Numbered from the stretch's first letter, positions 1-13,985 are shown. The stretch: 64,000 bases of DNA from Acanthosoma haemorrhoidale (GCA_930367205.1 OV884014.1:77169104-77233103), one strand, 5' to 3'. Program-made: numbers and translations. The notes: a model not told the origin generated them from the letters alone.

Positions 1-3000
1 AACATTTTTTAAAACGTGTCCGAGCGTTCTTCCCAATGGGCTCTATGTCCTAATACAAAAACATATTATGTGAAATATTTCTTTAGACACCTACACACCT
101 CAAGGTACGTGAATAGAATCGAATGTATTTAAAATATTCATCCACGAACTGCGTGTTTGCTCTTCTTGACAGCAAATACCAGAGTATGGTCATCGAATAC
201 TGCCTCTGTGAATAATGTACTAATAGAGGAAGCAACGTTGCTGAAAATATTTTTTTTAGCAAGAAATGAAGTTGGTATTCATTTTTAGTGCCTCAAAAAA
301 TATTATCGAATACAAACTTTTGAAAAATAAGAAATCACATTTTTTTCAAGTATTTTGTTTGAAGCCCTTAAGAATCGCGATAATTCTAAAAAGAACCGTA
401 CCAAAATTTATTATGATCTATAACCCTTATACTACACTTAATGACAACAATTATGACTCTGTGATAAAATCAGAAATAAAGACATAAAAGAAAACGTTTG
501 TGTTTTTTATTTGTTTTGTTTTTTTCAGCTTTATTTATGTTACTTTTAAAGACAGAAAATATATTAGCTGTTGAGCTCTACTCAAAAATAAGAAATTAAA
601 CTTTCCAACGATAGTAATTACCTTATTTTCATAGATGTTGATATTTGATAAGATACGTTTAAGTATTTAAATAGTTTATTAAAGGTTAAGCCACTTCATA
701 ATATAAATAGAACGATGGTGACAACTTTAGATTTTGGCAGAATTTAGACGAGTTATAAATATTTATGTGGAATAAAAAACGTAAACAAATAAATGTGGCT
801 CCCCCGACGAAAATTCGTAGGGAAAAAAAGTAATATGGACTTTTCGTTTCTTTTTCCTAAAAAATATTTTTTACTTTACTTAAAGCATCTTCTGTTTTTT
901 CTTAGCATTTAATAACTCTCATTTAATACAATACAAGTTTTTTTCTTCTCGACTCCTCATTGATGAAAACGCCCAAACATTGCCGAATCTAGTTAATAGT
1001 TTATCTGGTGGCGCAGTTAACATATATATAAATAACCTGGTATTAATGGCTTAAAGTGTACATAAGGCTCTGTTATGTTAGCTTAACTTCTTCATGATTT
1101 GAAGGTTTTCGGTTCCAATCCGAAAAATTATTTTATTATAATTCCATTTAAGTAGAAATGGGTAGGTAGTTCCCGCCTTTCATCCCTGAATAATAAGTCG
1201 TAAGGTCATTAATAATTTAAAAAGTCAGGAATATTTGTTTATTTTTTTTTAATAGAAACTCAATCAACAACAACATTATCTAACTCCTACAGAAGTCGCT
1301 TCCTCCAATCTGATTCGGGTATATTACATCTATGCTATTACCCAAGATATCCATTGATGATTATTTAAGCATAGTCGTTAGCTGTAAATAGGTATTCATT
1401 AGCGAGTAAGGTTCGACCTTATTTGTGTGCATTCGTAGGTGAATATCCCCGAATCGTGACCATTACCAGTAGGTCTCTAAGAGGTAGTAGAAAAAAACTA
1501 TGCGAGTAACACGCCTGATGGATGCCTAGTGTAACGGCTGCTTTCCAGCCCAGTTATATTCGCTAATCTGTAATGATCATCTCAGCTCATTCTTTTCCCA
1601 AGATAAGTTACTCAAATTAAATATAATTGGATATCGTAGCGCATTGTGATGAGGATGTTTCTGCTACTGGCAACTAACTGTGACATTAGAGAGCCCGCTA
1701 ACTAGTCGGGTCTTCCATCATTGCACCTACCACAGGTCTGGCGAGGTGATCTATTTTAGTGGCTGGGTGTTTGTTAGAAATCAGTGTCGATCAAATATTG
1801 CTTGTCCATTTTGAAAATGTCGGTGTGATCCCCGAAAGTACTCTTGTGGATAAATATATAAATATTCCAATTTTTGGGTCGATGGTGACGTTTATGAAAA
1901 TAAAAATTATTAATCAGGTCTTACATTTGATAAACTACTGCATATGATATAAAAATATTATTTTTTTTACTGATGTCAAGACAACTAGGGGCTTCAAAGA
2001 CACCCTTCTTACCTAGGCCATCAATTACACCATATCCTGGTACACACCAGAAGATTTTATTAGAAAAAAATACAAATAAAAAACTCTTACAAAAAAAAAA
2101 GTACAATTCACTTATCTAGCGTAAATATTTGTAATTTAAGGTCTCATGCCTTATATCCTATTCCACTGAAGTAACGGTTTAAATAAATTATTTAAATCTA
2201 TAAAGAAAATCAAATTAAATATGAAACTCCTACCAAAGTAATAGAACTTTGCTGTTTCATATGTTTTTGAGAATTTTAAAGTTTTCTTAAGTTATTTGAT
2301 AAAAATAATATTGTGCAGTGGATATAACTTTCACTATTGTTACGGCCTCAATAGCCGCTGGCCGGCCCTAGTCGATAATTCATCTTAAAACTATTAAAGG
2401 ACTATTAAGTTATCTAACATTTTGAACTTTTAGTTTTGTTGTTGTTATTTTTTTTTTAATCTACTCCATTATTGAATAATAAATGCTCCATTCCTCAGCT
2501 GTCGTTTTCTTTACCTAGCATTTATTTACCCCAAGAGTTATTTTTGGCTCTCCACTAGTGCGTCGAGTGCTAGTAAGTTGCTTTAGGGCTCTCTTGTGGT
2601 GTCATTACTAAGGTGGCCACTATAGGTAATGATCGCGAATAAACATATTATCGGAAAATGTAAACGAATGGACCAAGCCTACAAGTTTGGGTTCGAGTCC
2701 TAGTTTATATTTTTTGTTATTAATGACTTATAATCATTCAAAATAACGCGATCCATATTTTAGCTGATGAAGGTTAAAATGCATAAAGATATTTCAACGA
2801 GTCAACGCTTCAAAAAGAGACACCTCCATTTCAAAATAACACTTTTTTTTCAAAATAATGCTTTACAGTCTCTCCGTATATTTATTCTTGTTATTCATCT
2901 GTCGACGTTTCGTCTATGAAGATGCCTGACTTCAAGACTGCGGGTGATACAGTACTTGTCAACATCAATCATTATCATTCTTCTGATATCTTGTAGCGAA

Positions 3001-4940
3001 TTGGCACACTCCCAATATCTATAAAAAAAAATTCTTTTACAAATTGTGATGAGAAAATTCATTTCCATCCACCATGAAATCAAGTAATGCTGTGTTTTCC
3101 TTCAGTGCTATTTCAAGCTAGCCTGCACTTTCCTTTTTTTATTCTGTAAGCAAAAATACAAATAAAAAAAATCAGGGGTTAACGTTTTGAGTGAATTTTT
3201 TCTCTAACTTATTATGAGTGCCGAATCGTATAGCTTAAGGAAACAACTTTCTAACAAAATATTGTTTGAAAATCCTTCTTTTTTTTTTCAAATAAATAAA
3301 TTCATAATTTTTAATCTATTGGACTTTCCATGAAGATAAAGACATTAAAAATTCAATGATAAACAAAGAACTTCAATTTTAATTACATGATAAAAAAATT
3401 ATTAATGCTTACTTAATTGTAACAAAATTATCCAAGTTACTTTAATTTAATAATTAAAAAATCGTTTAAGCCTATTCAAGTATTAAACATTGGCAGTGTG
3501 GTATTTGCTACAGCGTATTTATTTCTAGTTGAGACCAGTGCGGAGTTCTTCGGAATTGCTTCGACTTATGAATGGTTTTTTTCGTACAAATATACTGTTT
3601 AAAAATTGAAGCGAAATTTTCATAGCTGTGTCACTGGTTTGTTTTTCTGCGGACCACCAACATTGTTCGGGGACCACCGGTCGGAGACCGCAGCTATAAA
3701 CAGTATGTGTTGTTACTGTATGTTTAGTAGTTCGAATGATATTAATTAACTGTTTGTTCATGATTAGGACAGCTTTGAATATTTTTGCGAGCATATTTCT
3801 TTCAAGTGTAGCAATAATCCTTTACATTCGAATACATGGTCGAAGTCGAAGTAGATGGGGTGCTATTTACTCGAAAATTTAGATTCCAAAAAATAATTGA
3901 TTTATAGTATATTAATTTAAGTAAAAAAAAAGTTGGAGTGAAAATTTAAAATGGTCTACTGTACATTTGGATTTTAGGGTTAGTTAATTAATAAGTTCTC
4001 TGGAAATATGCTATTAAAACCTACCGCAAATCATGATACACTATTAAATTGTTTTATTCATTGTTGTCATATATAACGTGTACAACCTGAGAAATACACC
4101 TGTGCCTACAAGCAGGTAGGGCATACCTACTCGGTGGTCCACTTAGTCTGATCCGTTGTCCAGAACTGATTCCTTCTTCTTATGTCTTCTTTCTTTTGTA
4201 CTTTCTGCTTCATACATCTGAGGGTATCTATCAGCATACTTAGGGTAACTATGAAAACTGTTTTACAATGCCAAAACTAACCTTATGTGAGAGTCATGGC
4301 TTCTAGTTTTAATAATTATGCAATTTTCTTTGTTATTGATGTTTATAGATATATTGTAGCTTATAAACTTATATAATTTATACGTTGTATAGATATTTAT
4401 TGTGCGCTTATACACAATGTTTTTAATAGTTACGCGCTGAGCTCCATTGCTATAGCATCAATCTTGCTCAACTCGTTGACACCAATACAATAGGACAGAA
4501 ACCTACGGACTGGCTGTACTGACCGTTTGACGGATCTTGGCTCAATAATTCATCAGTACAAACAGGAGCTAACAACGCAGAGATTAACTTAAAATTGCAA
4601 TTTATTTTCGTTAAAATCGAAAAATCGGCTAAAACCATGTTTTTTTCGTTAATGGCCTACAAACTTTTCAACGGAAAGAGCAACAATTTTCGTTTAAGTA
4701 CTTCTAAAAAACAAAAGCGGGTGAAAACTCCGATATTTATTTTGTCATCTCTTCGAGAAGCTGTGTATTAAAATATCTTGACAACTACAGACGTTAGGAA
4801 TGTAGTAAAAGCGAACAAACATTGTAGCGATACCTGTTGAAGGGCTACAAAAACACAAAAAAATATGCTGCTATGGAATGGAAATGTCCCGTCTACATTA
4901 CTGCACAGATAACAGCGAGCATTCAGGGTTTCTACACATT
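1..4940. other. AT-rich stretch without a recognisable gene
   Basis: No open frame here resembles a protein family I know; the short frames present are of the length expected by chance in AT-rich DNA. Two places carry pol III B-box-like words (around 1109-1119 and 2690-2702) that may mark SINE tails. The rest is low-complexity A/T sequence. Confidence 0.5.
2560..2720 (+). repeat. Possible tRNA-derived SINE tail
   Basis: A good pol III B-box (GGTTCGAGTCC) lies near 2690 and is followed by a T-rich tail, as in the 3' part of many tRNA-derived SINE heads. No clear A-box sits at the right distance upstream, so this could be a chance match or a truncated copy. Confidence 0.25.
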
Positions 4941-4949
4941 ACTGTCTAA

Positions 4950-5345
4950 TGTGTAATGTCTGGCTTGACAACTCTACGATTTTCACTGGAACTTGAACGA
5001 GGTGGTCGAGTGATGATTTCTTCGGAAGCATCCTCACGCCGCCTTGGAAGCACCCGCCAAGAGGAGACACTGTCCCCCTTAGAAGACCTTTATCGCCGAC
5101 GTTGTAGGACAACGGCACAGTTGGGACCTGCTCCACGGATCTGCATTAGGTGTAATGCCCTCGGTGTATTCTTCAGCCGCCTTATCCGTCAACTATGGGA
5201 GTGGCAGGTGTCGTTAAGAAGAGTCCTTCCGTTTTCTTCTGCGGTGGGGAAGATCATCCGCCGTGCTAATTTACTTTCACTCAGATTGAATATAACACTT
5301 TCCTTCGCTCCTGGTGCTCGTATACACAGCAACTTAGAACGATAA
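4950..5345. other. GC-richer block with a 129-codon open frame, unidentified
   Basis: About 400 bp stands out from the AT-rich flanks by its GC content. The + strand is open for 129 codons (4956-5345), rich in Arg and Leu, and the - strand is partly open too (4939-5136). I recognise no domain, and neither frame has obvious splice sites at both ends. It could be a transposon coding remnant, a pseudogene piece or a host exon. GC-rich DNA gives long chance frames, so the open frame alone is weak evidence. Confidence 0.3.
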
Positions 5346-6840
5346 TGGAGGCTCACCTGCAGCTTACAGGTTTATTTTGTACATATATTTTTAATATCTA
5401 GATTATAATCTGTAACGTCTTCAATTTACTGCCACCCGACTATAAAGGGTGCCAGTTGATCCACGGATCAATGGCCTGGCCAGTTATTTTTTCAGTCTTT
5501 TCTAAATCTATGACTAAACGAAACAAAGAAAGAAATGAAACAATCGAAAGATAATCTGTGCTAGTTTTATAATAGTTGGCCCCACAGTTAGGTGTCAAAT
5601 TAACGATCAAGTCTAAGAAGAAAAAAAAAATATATGTGACAATCTTTTCCACTCTTGAAAGAAAAATTTGTCTAAGACTCGGCCAAAGATAGCACGTTGC
5701 TTTGGTTAGGAGCAAGAGGCCCTATACCAAAGATTACTTTTCTTCAAGGATCTAGGGGTACGGTAAAGCAGAAGCTGTCCGTGATAAATGAAACCGCAAT
5801 AATGGACTATCTTGGCATAATCCACCATGATTTGTATTGATGCCCAAAATCACCTAATTTAATTATTGATTTAATCACCTTATTTTTTCTTCAAGTTTTT
5901 TTGTCTTATGTAAATACTTAAACATGTCTTGACTCGTGTCATCTGTAAATGTTGGTGCATAATCCTCACCTAACTCAACCCTGCGCAGAGAAATAAATAT
6001 TGCTACTTGACTAATACGTATGATGTGTACGAGTGTGTACCAACCGTCTTGGTTACTGAAAGTTACTTATTTAGTGAAGAAAGACAAATTGTAAAAAACG
6101 TTATTGAAATTGGATGGAGCTTATTGAATAGCGCGATATTTGACTTTTTGTAGGAGTTGCTTTTAAATTATTTTTGCATTACAGCTTATAATATCAACAT
6201 GAAACCAACAATCTGGAAAATATCAGAAGTTTAAATCTTAATTAGGTCCCTGTGCTGAGATTTGTAAAAGCTTAGAAGTTAGTCGAACAGACCAGACTTT
6301 TTTAGGTTTAGTTTGTTTTCCCCCAATGCACCTTATTTTATTTTAATCAAAAATGTTGTGTCTTGTGGAATATATACTTAAAATTTCAGATAGATTCAAT
6401 CATTGTTACGACCACTATCGTAGAATTAACGACATCGCACAGTAACGGCTTAAAACAGTTTATTAATTACAAACAACTCAATATAATGGCATAGTTTACA
6501 GTAAATACTATCAATAAAAGAGAAGTGACAGCGGAAGATGGGCAAAGACAGGTATGATCACTACTCTACAGAGTTTGTGCAGGCCTTTTACAATTACATA
6601 CATTTCTTGAAGGTTTCAACTCGTCTTATTTGTCTTTTAGAAGGTATTTGCTAAGCTTAAAGCTTGAAGGTGCTCTTTCCCGAGGTGGTCTTAGGCAAAG
6701 CATCGTACTACTCAATACCTAAAAGCATCGGCTTACTCAAACTGTACAGTATTACCGGCGACAAGCTTATTGTCTTTTTGTCCAATCTTTGCTAACTCTT
6801 CGGTATATGGCAAGGTGATAAAACTTAAGATTACAGATAG

Positions 6841-6999
6841 ACAGAAGAATGACGATCACCCTGCGACTGAACGAAAGTAGAGCCTCTCCCTTCGGACTCG
6901 ACAATTACTTTGATTATAACAACAATAATACCGAACTACAAGATAGAGATATATAGAAGATACAACTATTGTACTTCCTACGATAAGTTGTGACTAGTT
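6841..6999 (+). repeat. Direct repeat unit, copy 1
   Basis: This roughly 159-bp unit recurs in the same orientation at 8445-8600 with few substitutions and small indels. It starts with ACAGAA..GACGATCACCCT and ends with TTGTGACTAGTT. The similarity stops abruptly at both edges. The two copies enclose about 1.45 kb that includes a transposon-associated protein fragment. They may be terminal repeats of a small element or two copies of a dispersed repeat. Confidence 0.8.
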
Positions 7000-7170
7000 A
7001 GGCTTAATACTGTCACTAGTAGCTGTAGTTTATAACTGCCTATAGGCTGTGTCAAAACAGCAGAGGTGAACTTTTGATATGTAACTTGTGAAATACGACT
7101 CGTTGGAGAATACGCAATATTTACTGTGACTTCATCGCGCAATCTATTGTACTCTTTATTTATTTGCCTG

Positions 7171-7822
7171 TTATTCAGTTCTCTCATACCGATAGGCGGA
7201 AAAGAAAAACAACTGAGATTTTCTATTAAAGTTATTGTACAAATTTACAGTTATACTCAAAATATAGTCCAACATACTCAATGGTAGTGCTGATAATCTT
7301 TCAGCGAACTTATCCCGTACAAACACAATTCCTTCGATTTTTGAAAATAAACAAAATTGTCCAGATGATTTCGACATCAGAGCATTTCTCTTGATCCCTT
7401 TATATACATTAAATTGCTTTTGAAGAGCACTGCAGAAAACCACACTTGGTTTTCCCATGTCCAAGTTCCATGGATGTAGTTTCACATCCACTAAATGCTT
7501 GAAGAATTAGAATCGCCTGTGGATCATATTTGAATGACATGGATGAATAAAATAGCCAGGGTGCATTTCCTCTTCCATTTTTTCAAAAGTAAATGTTATC
7601 ATGACAAGAAGTTAATGCTGTGAGTAGAGCCAAAAGATCTATGTCTTCACCTAGTATGGTATCACTATCGAATTCAGATGCTTTAGATTTTGCAGTATTT
7701 ATAATCAACACATCAGCCTCTGCTACATCAATGTCCACCTCTGCCATTTCATCCTTCAACAATGCGATTAAACGATTTTTGTTGCTATAATTCGATAGTA
7801 ATTTATCTTGTGCTATTGTCAC
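7171..7822 (-). pseudogene. Remnant of an insect transposon-associated protein (PIN-like family)
   Basis: Two minus-strand frames (7583-7822 then 7171-7491) look like consecutive parts of one protein interrupted by frameshifts. The first has an acidic segment ending in GEDIDLLALLTAL and then a short IYF motif. The second has a segment resembling the FLHAFTGCDTTSAL-type motif, followed by KGIKRNAL. From memory, this pairing occurs in multicopy, transposon-like proteins of aphids and other invertebrates whose function is not established. The frame is broken, so it is probably inactive. The fragment lies between the two direct repeats. Confidence 0.45.
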
Positions 7823-8444
7823 TGCAGTTGTTTTATTGAACAGGATTTTAGTAGAAGAGTGAATTAAAAGCTTGGTGGGATTGTTCCCACGATTTTGTGC
7901 TTAAACCTCAAATTTCGAGGAGGGTCAAAATTTTATTTTATTTTTCGATTATAAAGGTTAATTATTGAAAATAATAAACCACAATTGCAAAGAATTTGCA
8001 TTTTTTTAAACTTTATGGCTCTGTATTTCGATGAGTTGGAGGTTTGCAAAAAAATATTATCGAAGTAAATTGTAGAAAATTTGGCCTTCTACAAAAAACT
8101 GCTTGTAGGACACGCTAGTAAAGAGTAATTGGAAAAAAGTGGTCGCACAGGCGCGCCAAATTAGAAAATTGTTTTTTTAATAAGGACCTAGGTACATATA
8201 ACATATCCAAAATACAAAACTACATAATCATTTGTTAGGTGATCTCGCGTTATCACGACCTTTGCACTGGACTAGCAATATAATTTGAAAACTATCGAAC
8301 TAAGGCACAGTTAACATTAGGTAGCGATGGACAACATGGTCATAATTTCGATAACCCCGTACTTTAAAATTGTAAATTCTACTTTTATTCTCTTTCCTAT
8401 TATCAAACACTGTCGTCTTAACTCAAAAATTGTAAATCGCGCTG

Positions 8445-8600
8445 ACAGAAACGAATGACGATCACCCTACGACTGAACGAAAGTAGAGCCTCTCCCTTCG
8501 GACAATTACTTTTATTATAACAATAATAATACCGAACTACAAGATAGATAAATATATAAGATACAACTGTTGTACTTCCTACGATAAGTTGTGACTAGTT
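8445..8600 (+). repeat. Direct repeat unit, copy 2
   Basis: Second copy of the unit at 6841-6999, in the same orientation. It differs by a few bases and lacks about five bases in the middle. The sequences outside the two copies are unrelated, so the duplicated part is only this unit. Confidence 0.8.
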
Positions 8601-8601
8601 T

Positions 8602-11600
8602 GAGATAAGGTTTTATCTGAGATAAGGTTTACGCCTGATAGTAATTACCTTTCAGAGGTGGCTAAGGCTGGGAACCGAACTGCTGAAAGTAAAAAAAAGA
8701 AAAGCTTTCTCTGCGCTGTAAGTTTGGACCTAGCGTGGAGTCTCTCCGGCTGAAATATATTCAATATTAATTTATTTATTTATTTTAATAAGTGAGTATG
8801 CTACTGCGGTAAGAATAACTGTTTCATGACATCAACAACATGTAATTCGAATGTCTAGGCATACAACTGTATAAGACTCCCTCCCTGCACCAATTTGGGA
8901 GTATACAAAGGAGTTTAACACAAATAAACAAACAAAAAATAAAAGGAGTTGCTAAAATTCACAGCAGATACTGATGAGTCAACAATCGGAAATACATAAC
9001 ACAAATGGTGAAAGGGAAAAATTCAACTCAAGTATGATAATGGAACACACGAGTAAGGTTATGTTACGGCTGTAAAAACGATTTTATTGCCAGTTTTAAT
9101 GACTTTTAATAATAATATTCCACAACAGCGCCTTCACGTATTATATATCATTAATAAGGAACTTCATACCCTTCTCAATATGAAAGAAAAATATTTTATT
9201 TGTATTACTTGATTTCTATAATGTTTAATTTATTATTTTTCATTGGGCTGGTTTTATTTATAGCATCATCTAGCGAACATGTATGGAAATCTAAATAACC
9301 ACTACTAGTGTTGAAATTGGGTACAAGGTGTTTTAACGATAGTTTTAATGATAATGATAATTACAGCTTGAGAAAACAAAATACAAATTACACATTTTTA
9401 ATAAGGACTTAAAGATCTTTACTTAATTAATCAACCTGCCGAGAATTATTCACACATAGAATACATTTAATTGAAGGAAAAACCTCATAAAATCGTCACA
9501 CGCAACGGCGCTTGTCGAAGTGACCTACTTATGCGGGTTCAGTTGTCAGTGGCCATTTAGTGGGGTTTTTTTTTCGCTTAATTAAAAAATAAAATCATTA
9601 AGATTCTCATTTTGAATGCTTTTAATGACTAAATATAATCCGTTGATTAATATTTTCTCTTAAAATTAAACTAGCAGTACCGTACTAGGCCGTGGCGGCA
9701 TAAATATTTTGGGGCAAAAATTTTTTTTTTTATATTTTCGTCTAAATTATATAAAAATAAACAATACAACAATGTTGTAATCGACGGAGTTCTTGGTTGT
9801 AATGACTTTGCAATTTAACAAAAATACGTGCTGGTCCCGCGGCCCAACTCGACGTACACTTTTTTACGCTTAATCAGAAACGAAGAGAATGAGTGCGCCG
9901 TATATTTTGAATTGACTATAACAACATACATCACCTGGTGGTTAAATCGAGATCTTGCAATACTTTCCATAGAAAAAACAGATAATATAAATTTTGACAG
10001 TATCACATCAAGACTTTTCTAATAAAAAAGGAAGAAAAATAAGTATATAAAAACTCTTAATTTTGATTGACTTCGAAAGGGTGACAAATTGGAGCCGCCC
10101 CAGGGGGCAAAAGTCATTTGATACGGCACTACCAACTGGGCTACCACCCATGTACTCAAAACCGTTGGGTTGTCTATTATTTTATTGGATCTTGTTAACT
10201 ATGGGGAAACATCCCACACCCATTTATTTTACATACAGATGTCTAGAAATCATTATTTTTTGGTACTGCAAACACCGCAGATATTAATATTTAAATAATA
10301 CGATACCAAGTACTTAATCAATCTTCAGAATCGATTTTAATTAGGATGAAGTGTTCTTTCAGTCTCTCGTTAGAAAGCACGCGCACACACACACGCGCTT
10401 TCTTGATAGCTGGACCGGAACGACGGAGAGTCGATCCTCATCCAGGAAAGCTGGAATTTTTTTCGTGCGTGACCCATAGACTCATATTACCACGCAGGCA
10501 TGGGCCGTTGTAGTTTAATCGATACTAGAATCTGCTAGTGTGAGCGCCAAAAACTCCCATGATTTCTTATTATCAATAGATCACTCGCGTAATTGATAGC
10601 AGAATCAATATTTCCAACTGTCCTTCAACGACAGATTCATTTTCCAACTAAATAAAGCAATGCTCTTGTCATTGTTTTTTCTTGTTTCTTTAATAATATA
10701 ATATTTATTTTAGTGAATAATTTTTTTTTACATATATATAATACATATAAAAGAAGAAACTCAGACAATCTTGTCTAGACCTTGTGCGAGTTTGTAATAA
10801 TTGTTGCGTAAATAAGGTATATTTGAACAAGAAAATAATCTTTAATTTTTTGAACTGTTTTGGTCTCTGAAAACCGTCTTTTGAAAGCCGAAAAGACATC
10901 AAGTGAGTGATTTCTATGGTTTGCTTTAAAAACTTTACTTCATTTGAAAAATCTTTGAATTTCTATTTGCTTTACCGTCTTTGGTGTATGACCTTTAACA
11001 ATGGGGTGGAAAAAAAATCAGCGACTGGAGAAATCTTTAACTTTAAAGAAAGAAACCCTACATATTATTTTTTTAACCCCCTCCACCTTATTGTATCTTG
11101 AGAGAAATGTATCTGTTGTGAACTATACTTCCAAATCTCGGACCGATTGGAACATTTCTAAGGCTTGACGAACGAACAAACAGATGAAAGATAATATTCC
11201 TGTGCCACTTCGGAAATGGAGCTTGCCGGAATAAAACCAGCGGAGTTTAATATTTATCTTAATTATTTATAAGTTAGACAGTGGTCATGGTAACATGATA
11301 TAAAGTTTCTACAGATGAATAAAGACCAAAGCGAATCAGAAGTAGATGGATAATGGATATAAAAAAAAAACATTTCAATTCGTTATTGATTCTAACTGTA
11401 TGAGCCCCACGTACAGGGGTGAAAGTGTTTGAGGATCCAGCAGACGTGGAGGATTGGTCACGGATATTATATATCCTGATCCGCTGAAGGCTCGAACAAG
11501 TGTAAAGGATATTCTGACAGACGAAGGGACGAAGAAAGGAGTCGGTGAAGATGGGCCCATTCGGGGAAAGTGGGTCTGCTCACTCGGCGTATCCTGCGAG

Positions 11601-12900
11601 TGTTCAATTATACCGGGAGGCGATCAGGGCAGGTGGGGATCGATGAGAGGAAGCAAACGGAGCACGGCGATCAGTAGAGGGTAGGATACCCAAGCAGCAG
11701 GTTATAAATAGGATGAAGAAATTCAGGCTGACCAAGGCACTCCAGAGGATCGCGGGCAAGAGAGGACACCACCAGCTAGCAGGTCTGTATGCCATAGCTA
11801 TTTGGCACTTACTTGTGTCCCTGCGGGATCGGTTGGTCTTGTCAACAACCTAGCCCCTTATATACGTTGTCAGGTTGGAGGCACTGTCAATTCTTATTTA
11901 ATAACTTTTATGTCGTATAAATTATCCGAGGGGTATAAGATACGTAGTCGAGAAAAGGATAGAGGACTACAAGTCATTTCAATTAGAAACATTCTTGTAT
12001 TTCCTTATGGCGTATAGATACAATTTTTCACCGTTGTGCAAATATACACATTTAAACACCAATACCGAGGAAAACAAAGATTTGTATAAACCACAAACCG
12101 ACAAGAAAAAATACTTGGCTGGTTTTACTAATTGTATCACGTTATTTTCATTCACACGATGATACATTGTCCAAAAAAGAACTTTTTTTTTTTTTAATTC
12201 TACTCTGTCTTTTACAACGTTACTTTCAGAACCGGAATTTGAACCAATTTCCGATATAGCAATCTACATACCTACATACCTGTTACACTGTTAGCTGCTG
12301 CATGACATGACTACATGCAGTCACATGACTAGGCATTGAGCGCAACTAGGCAACGTTGCTTTCATAAGTAATTTCCAGCTTCATAGCGTGCTTGCTTGGT
12401 CAGGAGTGATTCGTGCATAGGCAGTCCACTCAAACACTTTTTTTTTTCCGATTTACATAACATAATTAAAACTGAACATTTGATCTTTTGAAGTTATATA
12501 CGTCACTAGATGAACACACAACAACAGAGAAACCAAATACGCAGAAGATAATGTAACTTAGAAAAAATTGTACTCATCGGTTAAAGAATGCGCCAAACGA
12601 TATTTTATTTTTCCATCATTGTTTCAATTTTTTAACCATCATTGAGCATGGTGCATAGACATGGCCTCGGTTGTAAAATGTCTCAAGTACATCCATATAT
12701 TTGCACCATGTACGGCCAAATACGCCCTAAATAAATAATTTTGGGGTTGTTTAAGCTTTAGTCTCTCAAAATATTCTTTTATTAACAATCGCTTAACAGT
12801 CATTGTTTCGCCTCTTCAGATGTCATATTCAGGTAGGACAACAATTTGGAACTCCCGCTACCAAAGTAGTATTCTATTCCCGCCTACATTGAGCCTTTTT
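8602..12900. other. AT-rich stretch, no gene recognised
   Basis: I find no family-level match. It contains an (AC)n microsatellite near 10386-10400 and many A/T runs. The GC-richer part at 11400-11850 is listed separately. Confidence 0.5.
11400..11850 (+). other. GC-richer block with interrupted open frames, unidentified
   Basis: This block is GC-rich against its flanks. All three + frames show coding-like stretches that are broken by stops and shift between frames: one is open at 11454-11684 and another carries a basic stretch near 11690-11790. This pattern fits a decayed coding sequence, most likely from a mobile element, but I recognise no domain. Confidence 0.3.
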
Positions 12901-12903
12901 CAC

Positions 12904-12927
12904 AAAAAAAAAAAAAAAAAAAAAAAA
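12904..12927 (+). repeat. Poly(A) run of 24
   Basis: An uninterrupted run of 24 A lies just left of the Tc1-like remnant. It may be a retroposon tail or a simple repeat. No associated retroposon body is evident. Confidence 0.9.
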
Positions 12928-13099
12928 GACCTGAGCACTGGTTAAAATACTATGTTTTGACTGCATGTCAAAATTTCAATAATAAAGATACAAAACCACG
13001 AAAAAGAAAGTAGGTTATCTCCTTTTGGACTCGGCAATGATACATCGAAAACCTGTTTCGTTTTCCTTTTGCTTTTTCTAGAAATAAACTCTCCCGTCC

Positions 13100-13985
13100 T
13101 TAGCATTTCAAGCGTAGTAGGAGGACGCCGCAACCGAACCTTCTTTTATGTTTGTCCCACACATATTCGATTGGATTAAAGTTTGGACTTCTTGCTGGCC
13201 AATTTGGGTTATGGATACCTGTTTTGTTCAGGTACACATGTTCCCTTATGTTGTTATATGTTACCATGCATAAGCAATGATTCAGCGCCAATGAAAGGCA
13301 TTTAAGATCTTGTAAGATCATCCCCACTTACCGTAAAGCAGACAAGGCCCTCTTCTTGGATTGGTACCAACTCGGTACATGTCTCCCAACAAATGCCACC
13401 CCAGAACATGATAAAGCCCCCCCCCCCCCCAAATCTCACAGTTTCTGCCACGTAGTACTTAATATACCGTTCTCTAGGCCTTCTCCGGAATCATTCACGG
13501 CCATGAGTGAATAGGATATTTTTCCATTCTTCTTTAGACCAACATTGGTCTTCTCTTGCATATCTTAGTCTCGGTCTGCGGTGTTCTGCAGTAAGTAGGG
13601 GGCCCTTTCACAGCCCTTCTTGAGCTAAGGTTTGACTCTCATAGTCTTCTTTTAACGATTGACTCTGATTGTGTTCCCCCGAATACCACCAATCAAGTTT
13701 CTAATGCCAGAAGCTGTTGAATTGCGTTTCCTAAGCGCTTGCATTTTAATGGGATCGGTGACTTTTGGATTCCTGAGAGACTCCCGGTCTCTCTGTACTT
13801 TTTTATGCCACTTGAAACTGTAATGTAATGAAAACCAAGGCGATTAGTGATGTTAACCAAAGATTTTCCTTCTTCGTGAAGAGTCATTATTATTAATGAA
13901 TCATCGCAGCTTAAATAACTCATTGTCACACGAATAAAACATAGAATAAAGAGCTCATAGATAATTGATGTACGGGGCAAACAAC
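13100..13985 (-). mobile_element. Decayed Tc1-like DNA transposon (transposase pseudogene)
   Basis: Read on the minus strand, the N-terminal helix-turn-helix part (13693-13980) contains LHEEGKSLVNITNRLGFHY and an RETGSLSG linker typical of Tc1 transposases. The middle holds a CWSKEEWKNILF segment and FIMFWGGI, where Tc1 family members have a WGGIS motif. The C-terminal part (13100-13327) has NWPARSPNFNPIEYVWD, matching the SPDLNPIEHVW block that carries the last catalytic Glu. The first catalytic Asp position is changed and the frame is broken several times, so it is inactive. I could not define terminal inverted repeats. A run of 14 C interrupts it near 13418. Confidence 0.8.

Noticed and set aside
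4939..5136. Minus-strand frame in the GC-rich block
   Set aside because: It overlaps a longer + frame, neither has a recognised domain, and GC-rich DNA lengthens both; not called as a gene.
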